Of a stretch of 64,000 nt of DNA, positions 1-8,668 are shown in pieces (the stretch's first letter is position 1; every line of letters begins with the position of its first letter). Origin of the DNA: Methylobacterium currus (GTDB lineage Bacteria > Pseudomonadota > Alphaproteobacteria > Rhizobiales > Beijerinckiaceae); NCBI RefSeq assembly GCF_003058325.1, contig NZ_CP028844.1, forward strand, positions 598,001 through 662,000, given 5' to 3'. The notes below the pieces were generated by a model. The model searched no databases. It saw only the letters and a list, made by a program, of their open reading frames with translations, and had not been told where the DNA came from. Position numbers and translations under genes: made by a program.

Positions 1-407
1 GCGCTCAGCGCCCTGGGAGCGAGGTCGCGTCCATAGGGCGGATCGCAGAAGACGAGGCCGAACGGCTCGCCGGGCGGAGCCGCGCCGAGGCGGGTGGCGT
101 CGCGGCGAAACAGCCGCGTCACGCCGCCGAGCCCGAGGGTGTCGAGGTTGGTGCGGATCACGCCGCGGGCCTCCGCCCCCTCGTCGACGAGGAGCGCGAA
201 GGCCGCGCCGCGGGAGAGCGCCTCGCAGGCGAGCGCACCGGTGCCGGCGAACAGGTCGAGGACGCGGGCGCCCGGAACCGGATCGTCGTAGGCATGGCCC
301 AAGACGTTGAACAACGCCTCGCGCAGCCGGTCCGAGGTCGGCCGGATCGCGTCGCTGCGCGGTCCGGCGAGGCTACGGCCGCGCAACTCCCCTCCGACGA
401 TCCGCAT
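1..407 (-). CDS. rsmD: 16S rRNA (guanine966-N2)-methyltransferase RsmD, 3' part outside window
   Basis: The gene starts at the ATG read backwards from 407 and runs off the left edge without a stop, so only the first ~135 residues are present. The protein begins MRIVGGELRGR, has an S-adenosylmethionine-binding loop (DLFAGTGALACEA) and reaches the catalytic N6/N2-methyltransferase signature DPPY just before the edge. RsmD methylates guanine 966 of 16S rRNA during 30S assembly in the cytoplasm. Its start lies only ten bases from the stop of the pseudouridine synthase gene upstream, on the same strand, so the two are probably cotranscribed; both act on rRNA. The missing C-terminus is due to the window cut, not to mutation. 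Family assignment is confident because both signature motifs are intact. Confidence 0.9.
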   Translation of the reverse strand, partial: MRIVGGELRGRSLAGPRSDAIRPTSDRLREALFNVLGHAYDDPVPGARVLDLFAGTGALACEALSRGAAFALLVDEGAEARGVIRTNLDTLGLGGVTRLFRRDATRLGAAPPGEPFGLVFCDPPYGRDLAPRALS

Positions 408-416
408 CGGTCAGGC

Positions 417-2438
417 TCAGCCGCGCGGCGGCCGGCCGCCGGGCCGCGCGCCGCGCCCGCCGGGCTTGGATCCACCGCCACCGCCGCCCGAGCGGAAGCC
501 GCCGCCGGGCTTGCCGAACGGCTTCGCCCCCGGCCGACCGCCGCCGCCGGGACGACCCTCGCCCTTGCCGGCGAAGGACTTACCCCCGAACGACTTCGCC
601 CCGAAGGACTTGCCGCCCGCGGGCTTGCCGCCGAAGGATTTGCCGCCGCCAGGCTTGCCGCCGAACGAACGGCCCTCGCCGCCGGACCGGCCCTCGAACG
701 AGCGACCGCCGCCTGGACCGCGGCCCTCACCTCCGAAGGAGCGGCCTTCGCCACCGCCCGAACGCCCTTCGAACGAGCGGCCACCACCGCCCGAACGGCC
801 CTCGCTCCTGCCGCCGAACTTGCCGCCGGAGCCGCCGCTGCCCCCGAAGGAGCGGTCCCCGCCGCCGGAACGACCTTCGAACGGGCGACCGCCACCCGAA
901 CCACGGCCCTCGCCCCCGAAGGAACGCCCTTCGCCGCCGGAGCGGCCTTCGAACGAACGGCCTTCACCGCCGCGGCCCCCGAAGCTCTTGCTCCCGAAGC
1001 TCTTGTCACCGAAGCCGCGGCCCGAGCCGCCATCCGGGCGACCGCCGGGCCGGCCGAAGCCGCGGCCACGACCGCCGTCATCGGCGAGGCCGGCCTTGGC
1101 GCCGCCTCGCGGGGCGCTGTCACGGTCGCGGCGCATCGGGCGGTCCTCGCCGCCCGGCCCCCGGTAGGGGGCGTCGTCCCGGTCGCTGCCGCGGAACTTG
1201 GTGCGGCGGTGCGGCGCCGCCTCCTCCTGCGGCTGGGCCACCAGGCGCTCGACCAGCACACGGCGGTCGCCGGAGGCGATGGCGCCGACGCGCTTGCGCG
1301 GCGCATCCGCGGTGGCGGCGCGGATCTCCTGCGGGCTGTCGCCGCGCCGGTGCACCCGGCCGCGATTCGGCAGGTCGCCGGCAGCCTCGGCCTCGGGATC
1401 GCGCCAGACCGTGCGCGCCGGGGCGCGGCGGGCGGCCGGCGCGGCCGGCGGCTTGCCGAATTGCGGCCGGGCGGGGTCGCGACCGCGAGGAGCAGCCTCC
1501 TGCGCCGCCTTGCGGGCGGCGGCTTTCGGCGACCCGAACGCGGCGATCGGCTCGCGCACCGGGCTGGTGAAGTCGACGCCGGCCTGCTCGGCGAGCGTGG
1601 TGCCGAGCTGGTCCTTCAGCACCCGGGTGCGGATCTCCTCGACCAGACCGACCTCGAGCTCGCCGAGCTGGAACGGTCCGAAGGAGAGCCGGATCAGCCG
1701 GTTCACCGACAGGCCGAGATGCTCGAGGATCCGCTTGACCTCGCGGTTCTTGCCCTCGCGAAGGCCGAGCGTCAGCCAGACGTTGTCGCCCTGCGCCCGG
1801 TCGATCGTCGCCTCGACGGGACCATATTCCATCCCGTCGATGGTCACGCCCTTGCGCAAGCCGTCCAGCATCGCCTGGTCGACGTCGCCGAAGGCGCGCA
1901 CGCGGTAGCGGCGCAGCCAGCCGGTCTCCGGATGGGCGATGACCTTGGCGAGCCCGCCATCATTGGTGAGGAGCAGGAGCCCCTCGGTGTTGATGTCGAG
2001 CCGGCCGATGGCCACCACCCGGGGCATGTCCTCGGGCAGCACGTCGAACACCGTCTGGCGCCCTTCCGGGTCGCGGGCGGTGGTCACGATGCCGCGGGGC
2101 TTGTGGAAGAGCCACAGCCGGGTGCGCTCGCGGGTCGGCAGCGGCTCGCCGTCGATGGTGATCCGGTCGCTCGGGGTCACGTTCACCGCCGGGGAATCGA
2201 GGCGTGCGCCGTTCAGCGTCACGCGGCCCTCCGCGATCATCGCCTCGGCGTCGCGGCGCGAGGCCACACCCGCCCGGGCGATCGCCTTGGCGATGCGCTC
2301 CGGCTCCGGCTCGGCCGGTGCCGCGGCCTTGGCCGTCCCACGCTTGGAAGCCTGCCCCTCCGGGGAGCCTGCGGATGCCTCGTCCCGTCCGCGACGCCGC
2401 TGCGGCGCCCCGGTCTCGTCGTCGTTGATGTCGTTCAT
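417..2438 (-). CDS. rluB: 23S rRNA pseudouridine synthase, RluB/RsuA family, with long Gly/Arg/Ser-rich tail
   Basis: This 673-residue protein has an S4 RNA-binding domain (about residues 47-95) followed by an RsuA/RluB catalytic domain with the nucleophile Asp148 in GRLDINTEGLLLL. Enzymes of this family convert a specific uridine of 23S rRNA (U2605 for RluB) to pseudouridine. The ATG at 2438 is preferred over a start at 2498, which would overlap the divergent tadA gene. The catalytic part ends near residue 290; the rest is a disordered extension whose last ~230 residues are built of imperfect GGRSF, EGRSGG and GGGRP units, resembling RGG-type RNA-binding tails. Family members are usually 240-350 residues, so half of this protein is extension. 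It lies directly upstream of rsmD. Confidence 0.88.
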   Translation of the reverse strand: MNDINDDETGAPQRRRGRDEASAGSPEGQASKRGTAKAAAPAEPEPERIAKAIARAGVASRRDAEAMIAEGRVTLNGARLDSPAVNVTPSDRITIDGEPLPTRERTRLWLFHKPRGIVTTARDPEGRQTVFDVLPEDMPRVVAIGRLDINTEGLLLLTNDGGLAKVIAHPETGWLRRYRVRAFGDVDQAMLDGLRKGVTIDGMEYGPVEATIDRAQGDNVWLTLGLREGKNREVKRILEHLGLSVNRLIRLSFGPFQLGELEVGLVEEIRTRVLKDQLGTTLAEQAGVDFTSPVREPIAAFGSPKAAARKAAQEAAPRGRDPARPQFGKPPAAPAARRAPARTVWRDPEAEAAGDLPNRGRVHRRGDSPQEIRAATADAPRKRVGAIASGDRRVLVERLVAQPQEEAAPHRRTKFRGSDRDDAPYRGPGGEDRPMRRDRDSAPRGGAKAGLADDGGRGRGFGRPGGRPDGGSGRGFGDKSFGSKSFGGRGGEGRSFEGRSGGEGRSFGGEGRGSGGGRPFEGRSGGGDRSFGGSGGSGGKFGGRSEGRSGGGGRSFEGRSGGGEGRSFGGEGRGPGGGRSFEGRSGGEGRSFGGKPGGGKSFGGKPAGGKSFGAKSFGGKSFAGKGEGRPGGGGRPGAKPFGKPGGGFRSGGGGGGSKPGGRGARPGGRPPRG

Positions 2439-2482
2439 GCGCGCCTGATACCAGACGGGGTCTGTTTGGGCGAGTGGAACCG

Positions 2483-3013
2483 ATGCGCGATTTTGCAAGG
2501 GGTGGGGCGCGTTTGGATCCCTCGCGCCAGGATCTCGCGCGCCAGGATCTCTCGCGCCAGGATCTCTCGCGCCCGGACCCTTTGGGCCTCGCCTTCGACG
2601 CGGCGCGCGAGGCTGCGGCGCGGGGCGAGGTGCCGGTGGGCGCCGCGGTGGTGCGGGACGGGGTCGTGCTGGCGGTCGCCGGCAACCGTCCCCGGGCCGA
2701 CCGCGACCCGACGGCCCATGCGGAGATCCTGGCGATCCGTGCCGCCTGCGCGGCGCTCGACGACGAGCGCCTGACCGGCTGCGACCTCTACGTCACGCTC
2801 GAGCCCTGCGCGATGTGCGCCGGCGCCATCAGCTTCGCGCGCATCCGCCGGCTCTACTTCGCCGCCTCCGATCCCAAGGGCGGCGCCGTCGAGAACGGCC
2901 CCCGCTTCTTCAACCAGCCGACCTGCCACCACGCCCCCGAAGTCTATGGAGGGCTTCGCGAGAGCGAGGCAGCGGCGCTGCTGCGCGACTTTTTCCGCGA
3001 CCGGCGGCCCTGA
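2483..3013 (+). CDS. tadA: tRNA-specific adenosine deaminase TadA
   Basis: TadA deaminates adenosine 34 of tRNA-Arg(ACG) to inosine. The zinc-dependent deaminase signatures are complete: HAE at residues 79-81 (His ligand and catalytic Glu) and PCAMC with ligands Cys109 and Cys112. The C-terminus (FFNQPTCHHAPEVYGG) is typical of the bacterial enzyme. With the ATG at 2483 the protein is 176 residues, about 25 more than usual, because a 15-bp tandem repeat adds SRQDL-like units at the N-terminus. A GTG at 2474 is in frame, and a TTG at 2513 preceded by AAGGGG could be the true start; the first ~35 residues are therefore uncertain. It is divergent from rluB with a 44-bp gap. Confidence 0.9.
   Translation: MRDFARGGARLDPSRQDLARQDLSRQDLSRPDPLGLAFDAAREAAARGEVPVGAAVVRDGVVLAVAGNRPRADRDPTAHAEILAIRAACAALDDERLTGCDLYVTLEPCAMCAGAISFARIRRLYFAASDPKGGAVENGPRFFNQPTCHHAPEVYGGLRESEAAALLRDFFRDRRP
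2521..2580 (+). repeat. 15-bp tandem repeat, about four units
   Basis: Four consecutive 15-bp units (CTCGCGCCAGGATCT with minor changes, the last one degenerate) lie in frame inside the N-terminal part of tadA and encode SRQDL, ARQDL, SRQDL and SRPDP. A unit length divisible by three keeps the frame if copies are gained or lost. Function unknown; it may simply be slippage in a non-conserved leader. Confidence 0.85.
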
Positions 3014-3041
3014 AGCCCCTCGAATTCAGCCTTCTCAAATC

Positions 3042-3061
3042 AATATAGCAATGGCTATATA
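3042..3061 (+). promoter_or_regulatory. MntR-like manganese operator
   Basis: The sequence AATATAGCAATGGCTATATA contains a perfect inverted repeat (ATATAGC, four-base spacer, GCTATAT) about 43 bp before the Nramp transporter start. It closely resembles the known enterobacterial MntR box upstream of mntH (AACATAGCAAAGGCTATGTT). By inference, a manganese-responsive MntR or Mur-like repressor controls the transporter. No such regulator is encoded in this window. Confidence 0.65.
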
Positions 3062-3103
3062 GCTGGGCCCGAAGTCGGGCGGGAGCGGCGGAGCACGGGG
3101 CTG

Positions 3104-4438
3104 ATGCGGGACGGATGGGCGTGGCGCGCCGGGACCGAGGCGGCGGAGCCGAGCCTCGGGGCGATGAATGCGAGCGTGCCGGTGCGGACCACCGGCTCCT
3201 GGCCGCGGCGGCTGCTCGCGTTCCTCGGCCCGGGCTACATGGTCTCGGTCGGCTACATGGACCCGGGCAACTGGGCCACCGACATCGCCGGCGGAGCGCA
3301 GTTCGGCTACACCCTGCTCGCCGTCATCCTGCTCTCGAACCTGATGGCGGTGGTGCTCCAGGCGCTGGCCGCGCGGCTCGGCATCGCCACCGGCCGCGAC
3401 CTGGCGCAGGCCTGTCGCGACGCCTATTCGCGCCCCGTGGGGATCGCGCTCTGGCTCGCCTGCGAGGCGGCGATCATCGCCTGCGACCTCGCCGAGGTGA
3501 TCGGCACCGCCATCGCCCTCAAGCTCCTGTTCGGCCTGCCGCTGCTGCTCGGCGCGGTGCTGACCGGCCTCGACGTGCTGCTGATCCTGCTCCTCATGCG
3601 CCGGGGCTTCCGCGCGCTCGAAGCTTTCGTGATCGCGCTCCTCACGATCATCTTCGTCTGCTTCGCGCTCCAGATCGCCATGGCGGCGCCGCCCGTGCGC
3701 GACGTGCTCGCCGGCTTCGTGCCGTCCACAAAAATCGTCACCGATCCGGCGGCGCTCTACCTCGCCATCGGCATCCTCGGCGCCACGGTGATGCCGCACA
3801 ATCTCTACCTGCATTCCTCGATCGTGCAGACCCGCGCCTATCCGCGGGACGAGGCCGGCAAGCGCAGCGCGCTGCGCTTCGCGGTGGCCGATTCGACCAT
3901 CGCGCTCACGCTCGCGCTCTTCGTGAACGCCGCGATCCTGATCATGGCGGCCAAGGTCTTCCACGGCTCCGGCCATGCCGGCGTGCAGGAGATCGAGGAG
4001 GCCCACGCCCTGCTCTCGCCGCTGCTCGGCGTCGGCCTCGCCTCCACCCTCTTCGCCCTGGCGCTCCTCGCCTCGGGCCTCAATTCCACGGTCACCGCGA
4101 CGCTCGCCGGCCAGATCGTGATGGAGGGGTTTTTGCACCTGCGCCTGCCCGACTGGGCGCGCCGGCTCGTCACCCGCGGCATCGCCATCGTGCCGGTGGT
4201 GGTCGTCACCGGGCTCTACGGCGACGGGGGCACCGCAAAACTCCTGGTCCTGAGCCAGGTCGTTCTGTCGATGCAGCTCCCCTTCGCGGTGATCCCGTTG
4301 GTGCGCTTCGTCTCCGACAAGAACAAGATGGGCGTCTTCGTCATCCCGGCCTGGCTGAGGATCCTGTCCTGGGCCATCGCCGCGGTGATCGTGGTCCTGA
4401 ATCTGAAGCTTCTCGCCGATACTCTCACGGGTGGTTGA
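3104..4438 (+). CDS. mntH: Nramp family divalent metal (manganese) transporter
   Basis: A 444-residue inner-membrane protein with about eleven hydrophobic segments. The two Nramp signature motifs are present: DPGNW at residues 53-57 in the first helix and MPHNLYLHS from residue 230 in the sixth helix; both line the metal site. Proteins of this family import Mn2+ (or Fe2+) with protons. The start at 3104 is the longest with a plausible upstream GGAG; an ATG at 3164 would still keep the whole transporter and may be the real one. The operator-like palindrome just upstream supports manganese-responsive control. The gene stands alone, with a different type of gene on each side. Confidence 0.88.
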   Translation: MRDGWAWRAGTEAAEPSLGAMNASVPVRTTGSWPRRLLAFLGPGYMVSVGYMDPGNWATDIAGGAQFGYTLLAVILLSNLMAVVLQALAARLGIATGRDLAQACRDAYSRPVGIALWLACEAAIIACDLAEVIGTAIALKLLFGLPLLLGAVLTGLDVLLILLLMRRGFRALEAFVIALLTIIFVCFALQIAMAAPPVRDVLAGFVPSTKIVTDPAALYLAIGILGATVMPHNLYLHSSIVQTRAYPRDEAGKRSALRFAVADSTIALTLALFVNAAILIMAAKVFHGSGHAGVQEIEEAHALLSPLLGVGLASTLFALALLASGLNSTVTATLAGQIVMEGFLHLRLPDWARRLVTRGIAIVPVVVVTGLYGDGGTAKLLVLSQVVLSMQLPFAVIPLVRFVSDKNKMGVFVIPAWLRILSWAIAAVIVVLNLKLLADTLTGG

Positions 4439-4598
4439 CGTCGCTGTCGGCGAGTGTCGGGAAGCAGACGCAAACGCAGAGATGTGGCGCTTGCACAACA
4501 TTTGGGCGACACCGGCGGGGCGAGCTGGGCGAGAACTCGGAACAACGACGCTCATTGGGACTTTACGCACCACGTCTTTCGACTTGCGTGGACCCACG

Positions 4599-5450
4599 AT
4601 GAAGATCCGCACCGGCTACTCGATCGCATTCGACACGCCCGGCCCGACCCCGATGGTCCTGATGCTCAACGTGCATCCCGACCGGGCCGGCGACCTGATC
4701 ACGCCCGACGCCATGACCATCGACCCGCCGGTCCCCGCGCATCAGTTCGTCGATTCCTTCGGCAATCTCTGCACCCGCATCGTCGCCCCGGGCGGCCGCA
4801 TCACCGTCTCGGCCGATGTCCTGGTGCAGGACAGCGGGCAGGCCGACGACGTCGCGCCGGACGCGGTCCAGCACCCGGTGCAGGACCTGCCCGACGACGT
4901 GCTGCCGTTCCTCCTCGGCAGCCGCTACTGCGACACCGACAAGCTGTCGGACACCGCCTGGCAGCTCTTCGGGAGCACGCCGGAAGGCTGGGCCCGGGTC
5001 CAGGCCATCGTCGACTACGTCCACAACCACATCCGCTTCGACTACCAGCGCGCCGATGCGACCCGCAGCGCCCTCGACGGCTTCAACCAGCGCGAGGGCG
5101 TCTGCCGCGACTTCGCGCATCTCGCCGTCACCTTCTGCCGCTGCATGAACATCCCGGCGCGCTACTGCACCGGCTATCTCGGCGATATCGGCGTGCCGGC
5201 GGTGCCCGACCCGATGGACTTCTCCGCCTGGTTCGAGGTCTATCTCGGCGGGCGCTGGTACACGTTCGATGCGCGCCACAACACGCCGCGCATCGGCCGC
5301 ATCGTCATGGCGAGAGGCCGCGACGCCACCGACGTGGCGATCTCGACCAGCTTCGGCTCGGCCCGGCTCGCCAAGTTCGAGGTCCATACCGACGAGGTGA
5401 TAGAGCCGGATGTCGTGCAGCCGACGCAGTGGCTCCAGGCCGCGGAGTAG
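4599..5450 (+). CDS. Transglutaminase-like family protein
   Basis: This 283-residue protein has an N-terminal beta-rich region and a transglutaminase-like (papain-fold) core at about residues 140-245. The catalytic cysteine is visible as Cys169 in REGVCRDFAH and the aspartate in WYTFDARHN. At the place where the catalytic histidine normally sits before Ala-Trp, this protein reads DFSAW (Ser209). Relatives are usually annotated as transglutaminases or cysteine proteases of unknown substrate, often cytoplasmic; no signal peptide is seen. The ATG at 4599 is chosen because upstream residues of the longer reading frame look non-coding. The gene is flanked by an Nramp transporter and a helicase with which it has no evident link. 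Confidence 0.8.
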   Translation: MKIRTGYSIAFDTPGPTPMVLMLNVHPDRAGDLITPDAMTIDPPVPAHQFVDSFGNLCTRIVAPGGRITVSADVLVQDSGQADDVAPDAVQHPVQDLPDDVLPFLLGSRYCDTDKLSDTAWQLFGSTPEGWARVQAIVDYVHNHIRFDYQRADATRSALDGFNQREGVCRDFAHLAVTFCRCMNIPARYCTGYLGDIGVPAVPDPMDFSAWFEVYLGGRWYTFDARHNTPRIGRIVMARGRDATDVAISTSFGSARLAKFEVHTDEVIEPDVVQPTQWLQAAE

Positions 5451-5460
5451 GGGGATGGCT

Positions 5461-5504
5461 CGGGGGAACTCCCCTCTCCCGTGTGGGAGAGGGGAGTTCC
5501 CCCG
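5461..5504 (+). repeat. Perfect 20-bp-arm palindrome (dispersed hairpin element)
   Basis: A 20-bp stem closes on a GTGT loop; the arms contain CCCCTCTCCC and GGGAGAGGGG. It begins 11 bp after the transglutaminase stop. The same core recurs at 52217-52242, so this is a dispersed intergenic element rather than a one-off terminator, though it could also end transcription. There is no T-tract. Confidence 0.85.
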
Positions 5505-5619
5505 CAAGCCTTCTTGCCACGTGGCTCTCTGATTCGCCGACCAAACGGAGAACCGGCCCACCCGTCTCCCACCAAGGTCAAGCCTGGATGAACGACCGTT
5601 CTCCGGCTATGGCGGCGCG

Positions 5620-7275
5620 ATGCTGCTCCGTCCCTACCAGCGCGCGAGCCTCGACGCGCTCCAGGCCGATTGGGCGCGCGGCGGCCGCAACGGCCTGATC
5701 GTGCTGCCGACCGGGGCCGGCAAGAGTCTCGTCATCGCCACGTTGGTGCGGGAGACGATGGCCCGAGACCCGGCTGCCCGGATCGCCGTCGTCACCCATA
5801 CCCGCGAGCTGATCGCCCAGAACCACGCCGAGCTTCTGACCCTCTGGCCCGAAGCGCCGGCCGGCATCGTCTCTGCCGGGCTCGGGCGGCGGGAGGAGAC
5901 AAAGGCCGTCCTGTTCTGCGGCATCCAGTCGGTCTGGAACCGCGTCGAGGCGACCGGCGGCTTCGACCTGGTGATCGTCGACGAGGCCCACCTGATCCCC
6001 CGCGACGCCGAGACCCGCTACGGCCGTTTCCTCGATGCGGTGCGGGCGCGCTCCCCCGCGATGCGTCTCGTCGGGCTCACCGCCACGCCCTACCGCCTCG
6101 ACAGCGGCCGCCTCGACGAAGGCCAGGGCCGCGTCTTCAACCGCATCGTCTACGAGGCGCAGGTCGGCGACCTGATCCGCGAGGGCCACCTCTCGCTCCT
6201 GGTCTCGAAGGCCACCGCCACGATCCTCGATGTCAGCGGCGTGCCGCTGCGGGCGGGCGACTACGTGCCGGGGGCGCTGGAGGCGGCGGTGAACCGCGAT
6301 GTCATCACCAGGGCCGCGGTGGCCGAGATGGTGACGTACGGGGCCGAGCGCCGGGCCTGGCTCGCCTTCTGCGCCGGGGTGAAGCACGCCGACGCGGTGC
6401 GCGACGCGATCCGGGCGGAAGGGTTCTCCTGCGAATCGATCTCGGGCGAGACGGGAAAGCGCGAGCGCGACCGCATCGTGCGCGACTTCCGGGCCGGGCG
6501 CCTGCGCTGCCTCACCTCGGTCGGCGTGCTGGCGACCGGCTTCAACGTGCCGGAGGTCGACCTAATCGCACTCCTGCGCCCGACCCAGAGCACCGGCCTC
6601 TACGTGCAGCAGGTCGGCCGGGGCCTGCGCCGGGCCAAGGGCAAGACGGACGCCCTGGTGCTCGATTATGCCGGCCTCGTGCGCCGCCACGGGCCGATCG
6701 ACGTGCTCTCGGCCAACGCCGTCGCCCGGGCGCGGCTGCTCGGCGAGGGCGGCGGGCCCCGGGCCAAGCCCTGCCCCGGCTGCGGGGCGCTGATCGCGCT
6801 CAATGCCAGCACCTGCGAGGCCTGCTGGGTCGAACCGGAGGACGAGGACGACGCGGAGATGCCGCACGAGGCGGTGGCCGACGACGAGACCGCGGTCCTC
6901 TCCGCCGGCACCGTCGCGGTGGTGCGCGAGGCGCATGCGCGCTGGTGGCCGGTCGCCGGCTGGCGCTTCCGGCGCGAGGCGCGTCCACGCGGCCCCGACG
7001 TGCTGGCGGTGGCGCTGGAGGGCGACGAGGATGCGATGACCGTGTGCCTCGATCTCGAAGCCACGGGCTTTGCCCGCGAGAAGGCGGTGCAGTGGTGGCG
7101 GCGCCTCGGCGGCGCGATGCCCCCACCTCTCGACATCGACGAGGCGCTGGCGCGCTGCGACGAGCTGTCCCGGCCGGAAGCCGTGCGGGTGGTGCCGACC
7201 GGCCGGCTCTCCGAGAACGTCGATTATCGTCTGGCCGACGGGGCGACCTGGACCGATACGCGGCGGGTGGCCTGA
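5620..7275 (+). CDS. DEAD/DEAH box (superfamily 2) helicase
   Basis: A 551-residue superfamily 2 helicase. Motif I is PTGAGKS (residues 30-36), motif II is DEAH (121-124), motif III TATPYR, and the second RecA domain carries TGFNVPEVD and QQVGRGLRR (motifs V and VI). A four-cysteine cluster CPGCGALIALNASTCEAC near residue 385 looks like a zinc ribbon. The C-terminal ~150 residues are not a domain I can name. Such XPB/RecG-like helicases are found widely and are thought to act in DNA repair or phage contact; the substrate is unknown. The gene is monocistronic and converges with the Hpt gene, only four bases between stops. Confidence 0.85.
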   Translation: MLLRPYQRASLDALQADWARGGRNGLIVLPTGAGKSLVIATLVRETMARDPAARIAVVTHTRELIAQNHAELLTLWPEAPAGIVSAGLGRREETKAVLFCGIQSVWNRVEATGGFDLVIVDEAHLIPRDAETRYGRFLDAVRARSPAMRLVGLTATPYRLDSGRLDEGQGRVFNRIVYEAQVGDLIREGHLSLLVSKATATILDVSGVPLRAGDYVPGALEAAVNRDVITRAAVAEMVTYGAERRAWLAFCAGVKHADAVRDAIRAEGFSCESISGETGKRERDRIVRDFRAGRLRCLTSVGVLATGFNVPEVDLIALLRPTQSTGLYVQQVGRGLRRAKGKTDALVLDYAGLVRRHGPIDVLSANAVARARLLGEGGGPRAKPCPGCGALIALNASTCEACWVEPEDEDDAEMPHEAVADDETAVLSAGTVAVVREAHARWWPVAGWRFRREARPRGPDVLAVALEGDEDAMTVCLDLEATGFAREKAVQWWRRLGGAMPPPLDIDEALARCDELSRPEAVRVVPTGRLSENVDYRLADGATWTDTRRVA

Positions 7276-7279
7276 GCGG

Positions 7280-7612
7280 TCAGCCCGCCGCGATCAGCCG
7301 GGCGATCTCGGCCTCCGCGACGTCCTTCTCGGCGCCGACCTCGGCGGCGAGGGTGCGGATCGCCTCGAGGTCGCCGGCATGGCAGGCGGTCTCGAGGGCG
7401 GCGCAGAGCCGCGACAGCCGGGTGAAGCCGATCAGCCCCGACGAGGCGATCACCCCATGCGCCGCGGCGCCGAGTGCTGCTGGCTCGCCCCGCACCGACC
7501 AGCCGCGCAGCTGCGCCTGGAAGCGCCCGAGGAGCACCGGCATCGCTTGGTCGCCGACTGCCTGGCGCAGGTCGGCGAAGGTCGCGGCGTCGAGGGAGGG
7601 GGGCGTCGTCAT
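7280..7612 (-). CDS. Hpt (histidine phosphotransfer) domain protein
   Basis: A small, all-helical protein of 110 residues matching the four-helix phosphotransfer domain: the phospho-acceptor His52 lies in AAHGVIASSGLIG, the place of the usual H-x-L-K-G-S-S motif. Hpt proteins relay phosphate between hybrid kinases and response regulators. The ATG at 7612 has GGAG at a good distance; a GTG at 7627 is in frame. No kinase or response regulator is nearby, so its partners lie elsewhere. The next gene upstream is a FlaG-like protein, which hints at a motility link but does not show it. Confidence 0.75.
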   Translation of the reverse strand: MTTPPSLDAATFADLRQAVGDQAMPVLLGRFQAQLRGWSVRGEPAALGAAAHGVIASSGLIGFTRLSRLCAALETACHAGDLEAIRTLAAEVGAEKDVAEAEIARLIAAG

Positions 7613-7788
7613 GGCGTCCGGCTCCACATGCGCCTCGTCCTGCTCGTGCGCGTCGGCACTCGGGACGCGATCCTACAGGATATGGAGCGGCCGCGATGCT
7701 CGGCCATCAGGCCGATCCATTGCCGATCGGTGCCGATCCATTCCGGACCGGCACGGATTCAGGGCTGACCGAAGCCGCCGCCGCGCCC

Positions 7789-8172
7789 TCAAGCCGATCG
7801 CGCCACCGAGGTCCCGATCTCCGCCGAGCGGGCGGCCTCCGCCTCGCGGGCATAGGTCCGCGCCCGCAGGACGGCCTCGGACGGCAATTGCTCGACGACC
7901 GACCCGTCCGGGCCGACGACCTGGAACACGATCTGCCGGCTCTCGATGTCGCGCCGGTACTGGGCCCGGTCGGTCTTGGTGTCAGGGGTGTCCGTCGGTG
8001 CGGTTCCGTCGCGCGCGATCGTCCGCTGGGCATCCGGGCTCAGATCGAGGGTCACCGCCGGGTCGAGGGGCGGGTCGATGCCGGCTTGGTACGTGCGCGA
8101 GGGGGTGGTTCGGACAACGGGTTCGACCGCGGCCGGCGGGAGCGCCGCTGCGAGGTTGCTGGTCTCGATCAC
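7789..8172 (-). CDS. FlaG-like flagellar-type protein
   Basis: 127 residues with a GTG start that has a strong AAAGGA ribosome site eight bases upstream. The N-terminal half is Pro/Thr/Ala-rich and probably disordered; the C-terminal part (RQIVFQVVGPDGSVVEQLPSEAVLR) resembles the conserved core of FlaG, where a beta hairpin is followed by Q-I-P-P-E. FlaG modulates flagellar filament length, but this protein has not been tied to flagella by its neighbours. It should be read as a hypothetical protein with a FlaG-like core. Confidence 0.55.
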   Translation of the reverse strand: MIETSNLAAALPPAAVEPVVRTTPSRTYQAGIDPPLDPAVTLDLSPDAQRTIARDGTAPTDTPDTKTDRAQYRRDIESRQIVFQVVGPDGSVVEQLPSEAVLRARTYAREAEAARSAEIGTSVARSA

Positions 8173-8668
8173 TGCGAAGTCCTTTCGGGCGATCTGTTCG
8201 CAACCAGCTAGCCGCGAGACGCCCTACCGCAGTGTTAACGTCGCCCCGGCCCTTCAATCCTATGTTAAGGTCTGGTTTCGCCGTTCCGGACAATTGTCGC
8301 GAGTTTCATCACGGACGCGCGGATCCGGCGCCGGAGACGGCAGGAGATGGAAGGGCCGACGGTGTCGAAGCTCGCAAGCATCCCGCCGTCGCAAGCGCCG
8401 CGCAGGGGCCGAGGATATCCCGCCGCGACGCCCGGCCGAAGATCCTGCAGCCTGGACAAGACTTCAATGACGAGACGCCGAGGGCCGATCCCTCATGGCC
8501 GCCCGATATCCTTTGAATCCTGTCTGACCCACTCAACAAGACGCGCACCCAAGGGTCTTCGACCCCCTGCGTCATTCCGGTGCCGCGCAGCGGAATCCGG
8601 AATGACGATGCCGACGTGAGTCCGTCAGGAGCGAAGCAGGCCGCTCTTTGCGGACCCACCATTGATCG
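8173..8668. other. 496-bp intergenic region
   Basis: No open frame here looks like a gene: the frames present have unnatural composition and no ribosome site. The first ~100 bp, relatively A/T-rich, should hold the promoter of the leftward FlaG-like gene. The right part carries a REP-like hairpin at 8571-8606. Confidence 0.6.
8571..8606 (+). repeat. REP-like palindromic element
   Basis: GTCATTCCGG and its exact complement CCGGAATGAC form a 10-bp stem; inside, CCGC and GCGG form a second small stem around a GCA loop. Nested hairpins with GTCATTCCGG ends are typical of intergenic repetitive palindromes in alphaproteobacteria. Confidence 0.75.

Noticed and set aside
417..1180. Short repeats resembling a CRISPR array
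   Set aside because: Units are in frame, imperfect and without unique spacers; they encode the Gly/Arg/Ser tail of rluB.
294..2774. An 826-residue frame on the plus strand
   Set aside because: It is the antisense shadow of rluB: its Ala/Glu/Arg-rich sequence comes from the Gly/Arg tail read backwards, and it has no family motif.
3035..4612. A 525-residue minus-strand frame
   Set aside because: Opposite the Nramp transporter; Asp/Glu/His/Arg-rich composition typical of a shadow frame.
7711..7742. Two direct GCCGATCCATT copies as iterons
   Set aside because: Only two copies with no replication gene nearby; probably chance or a short duplication.
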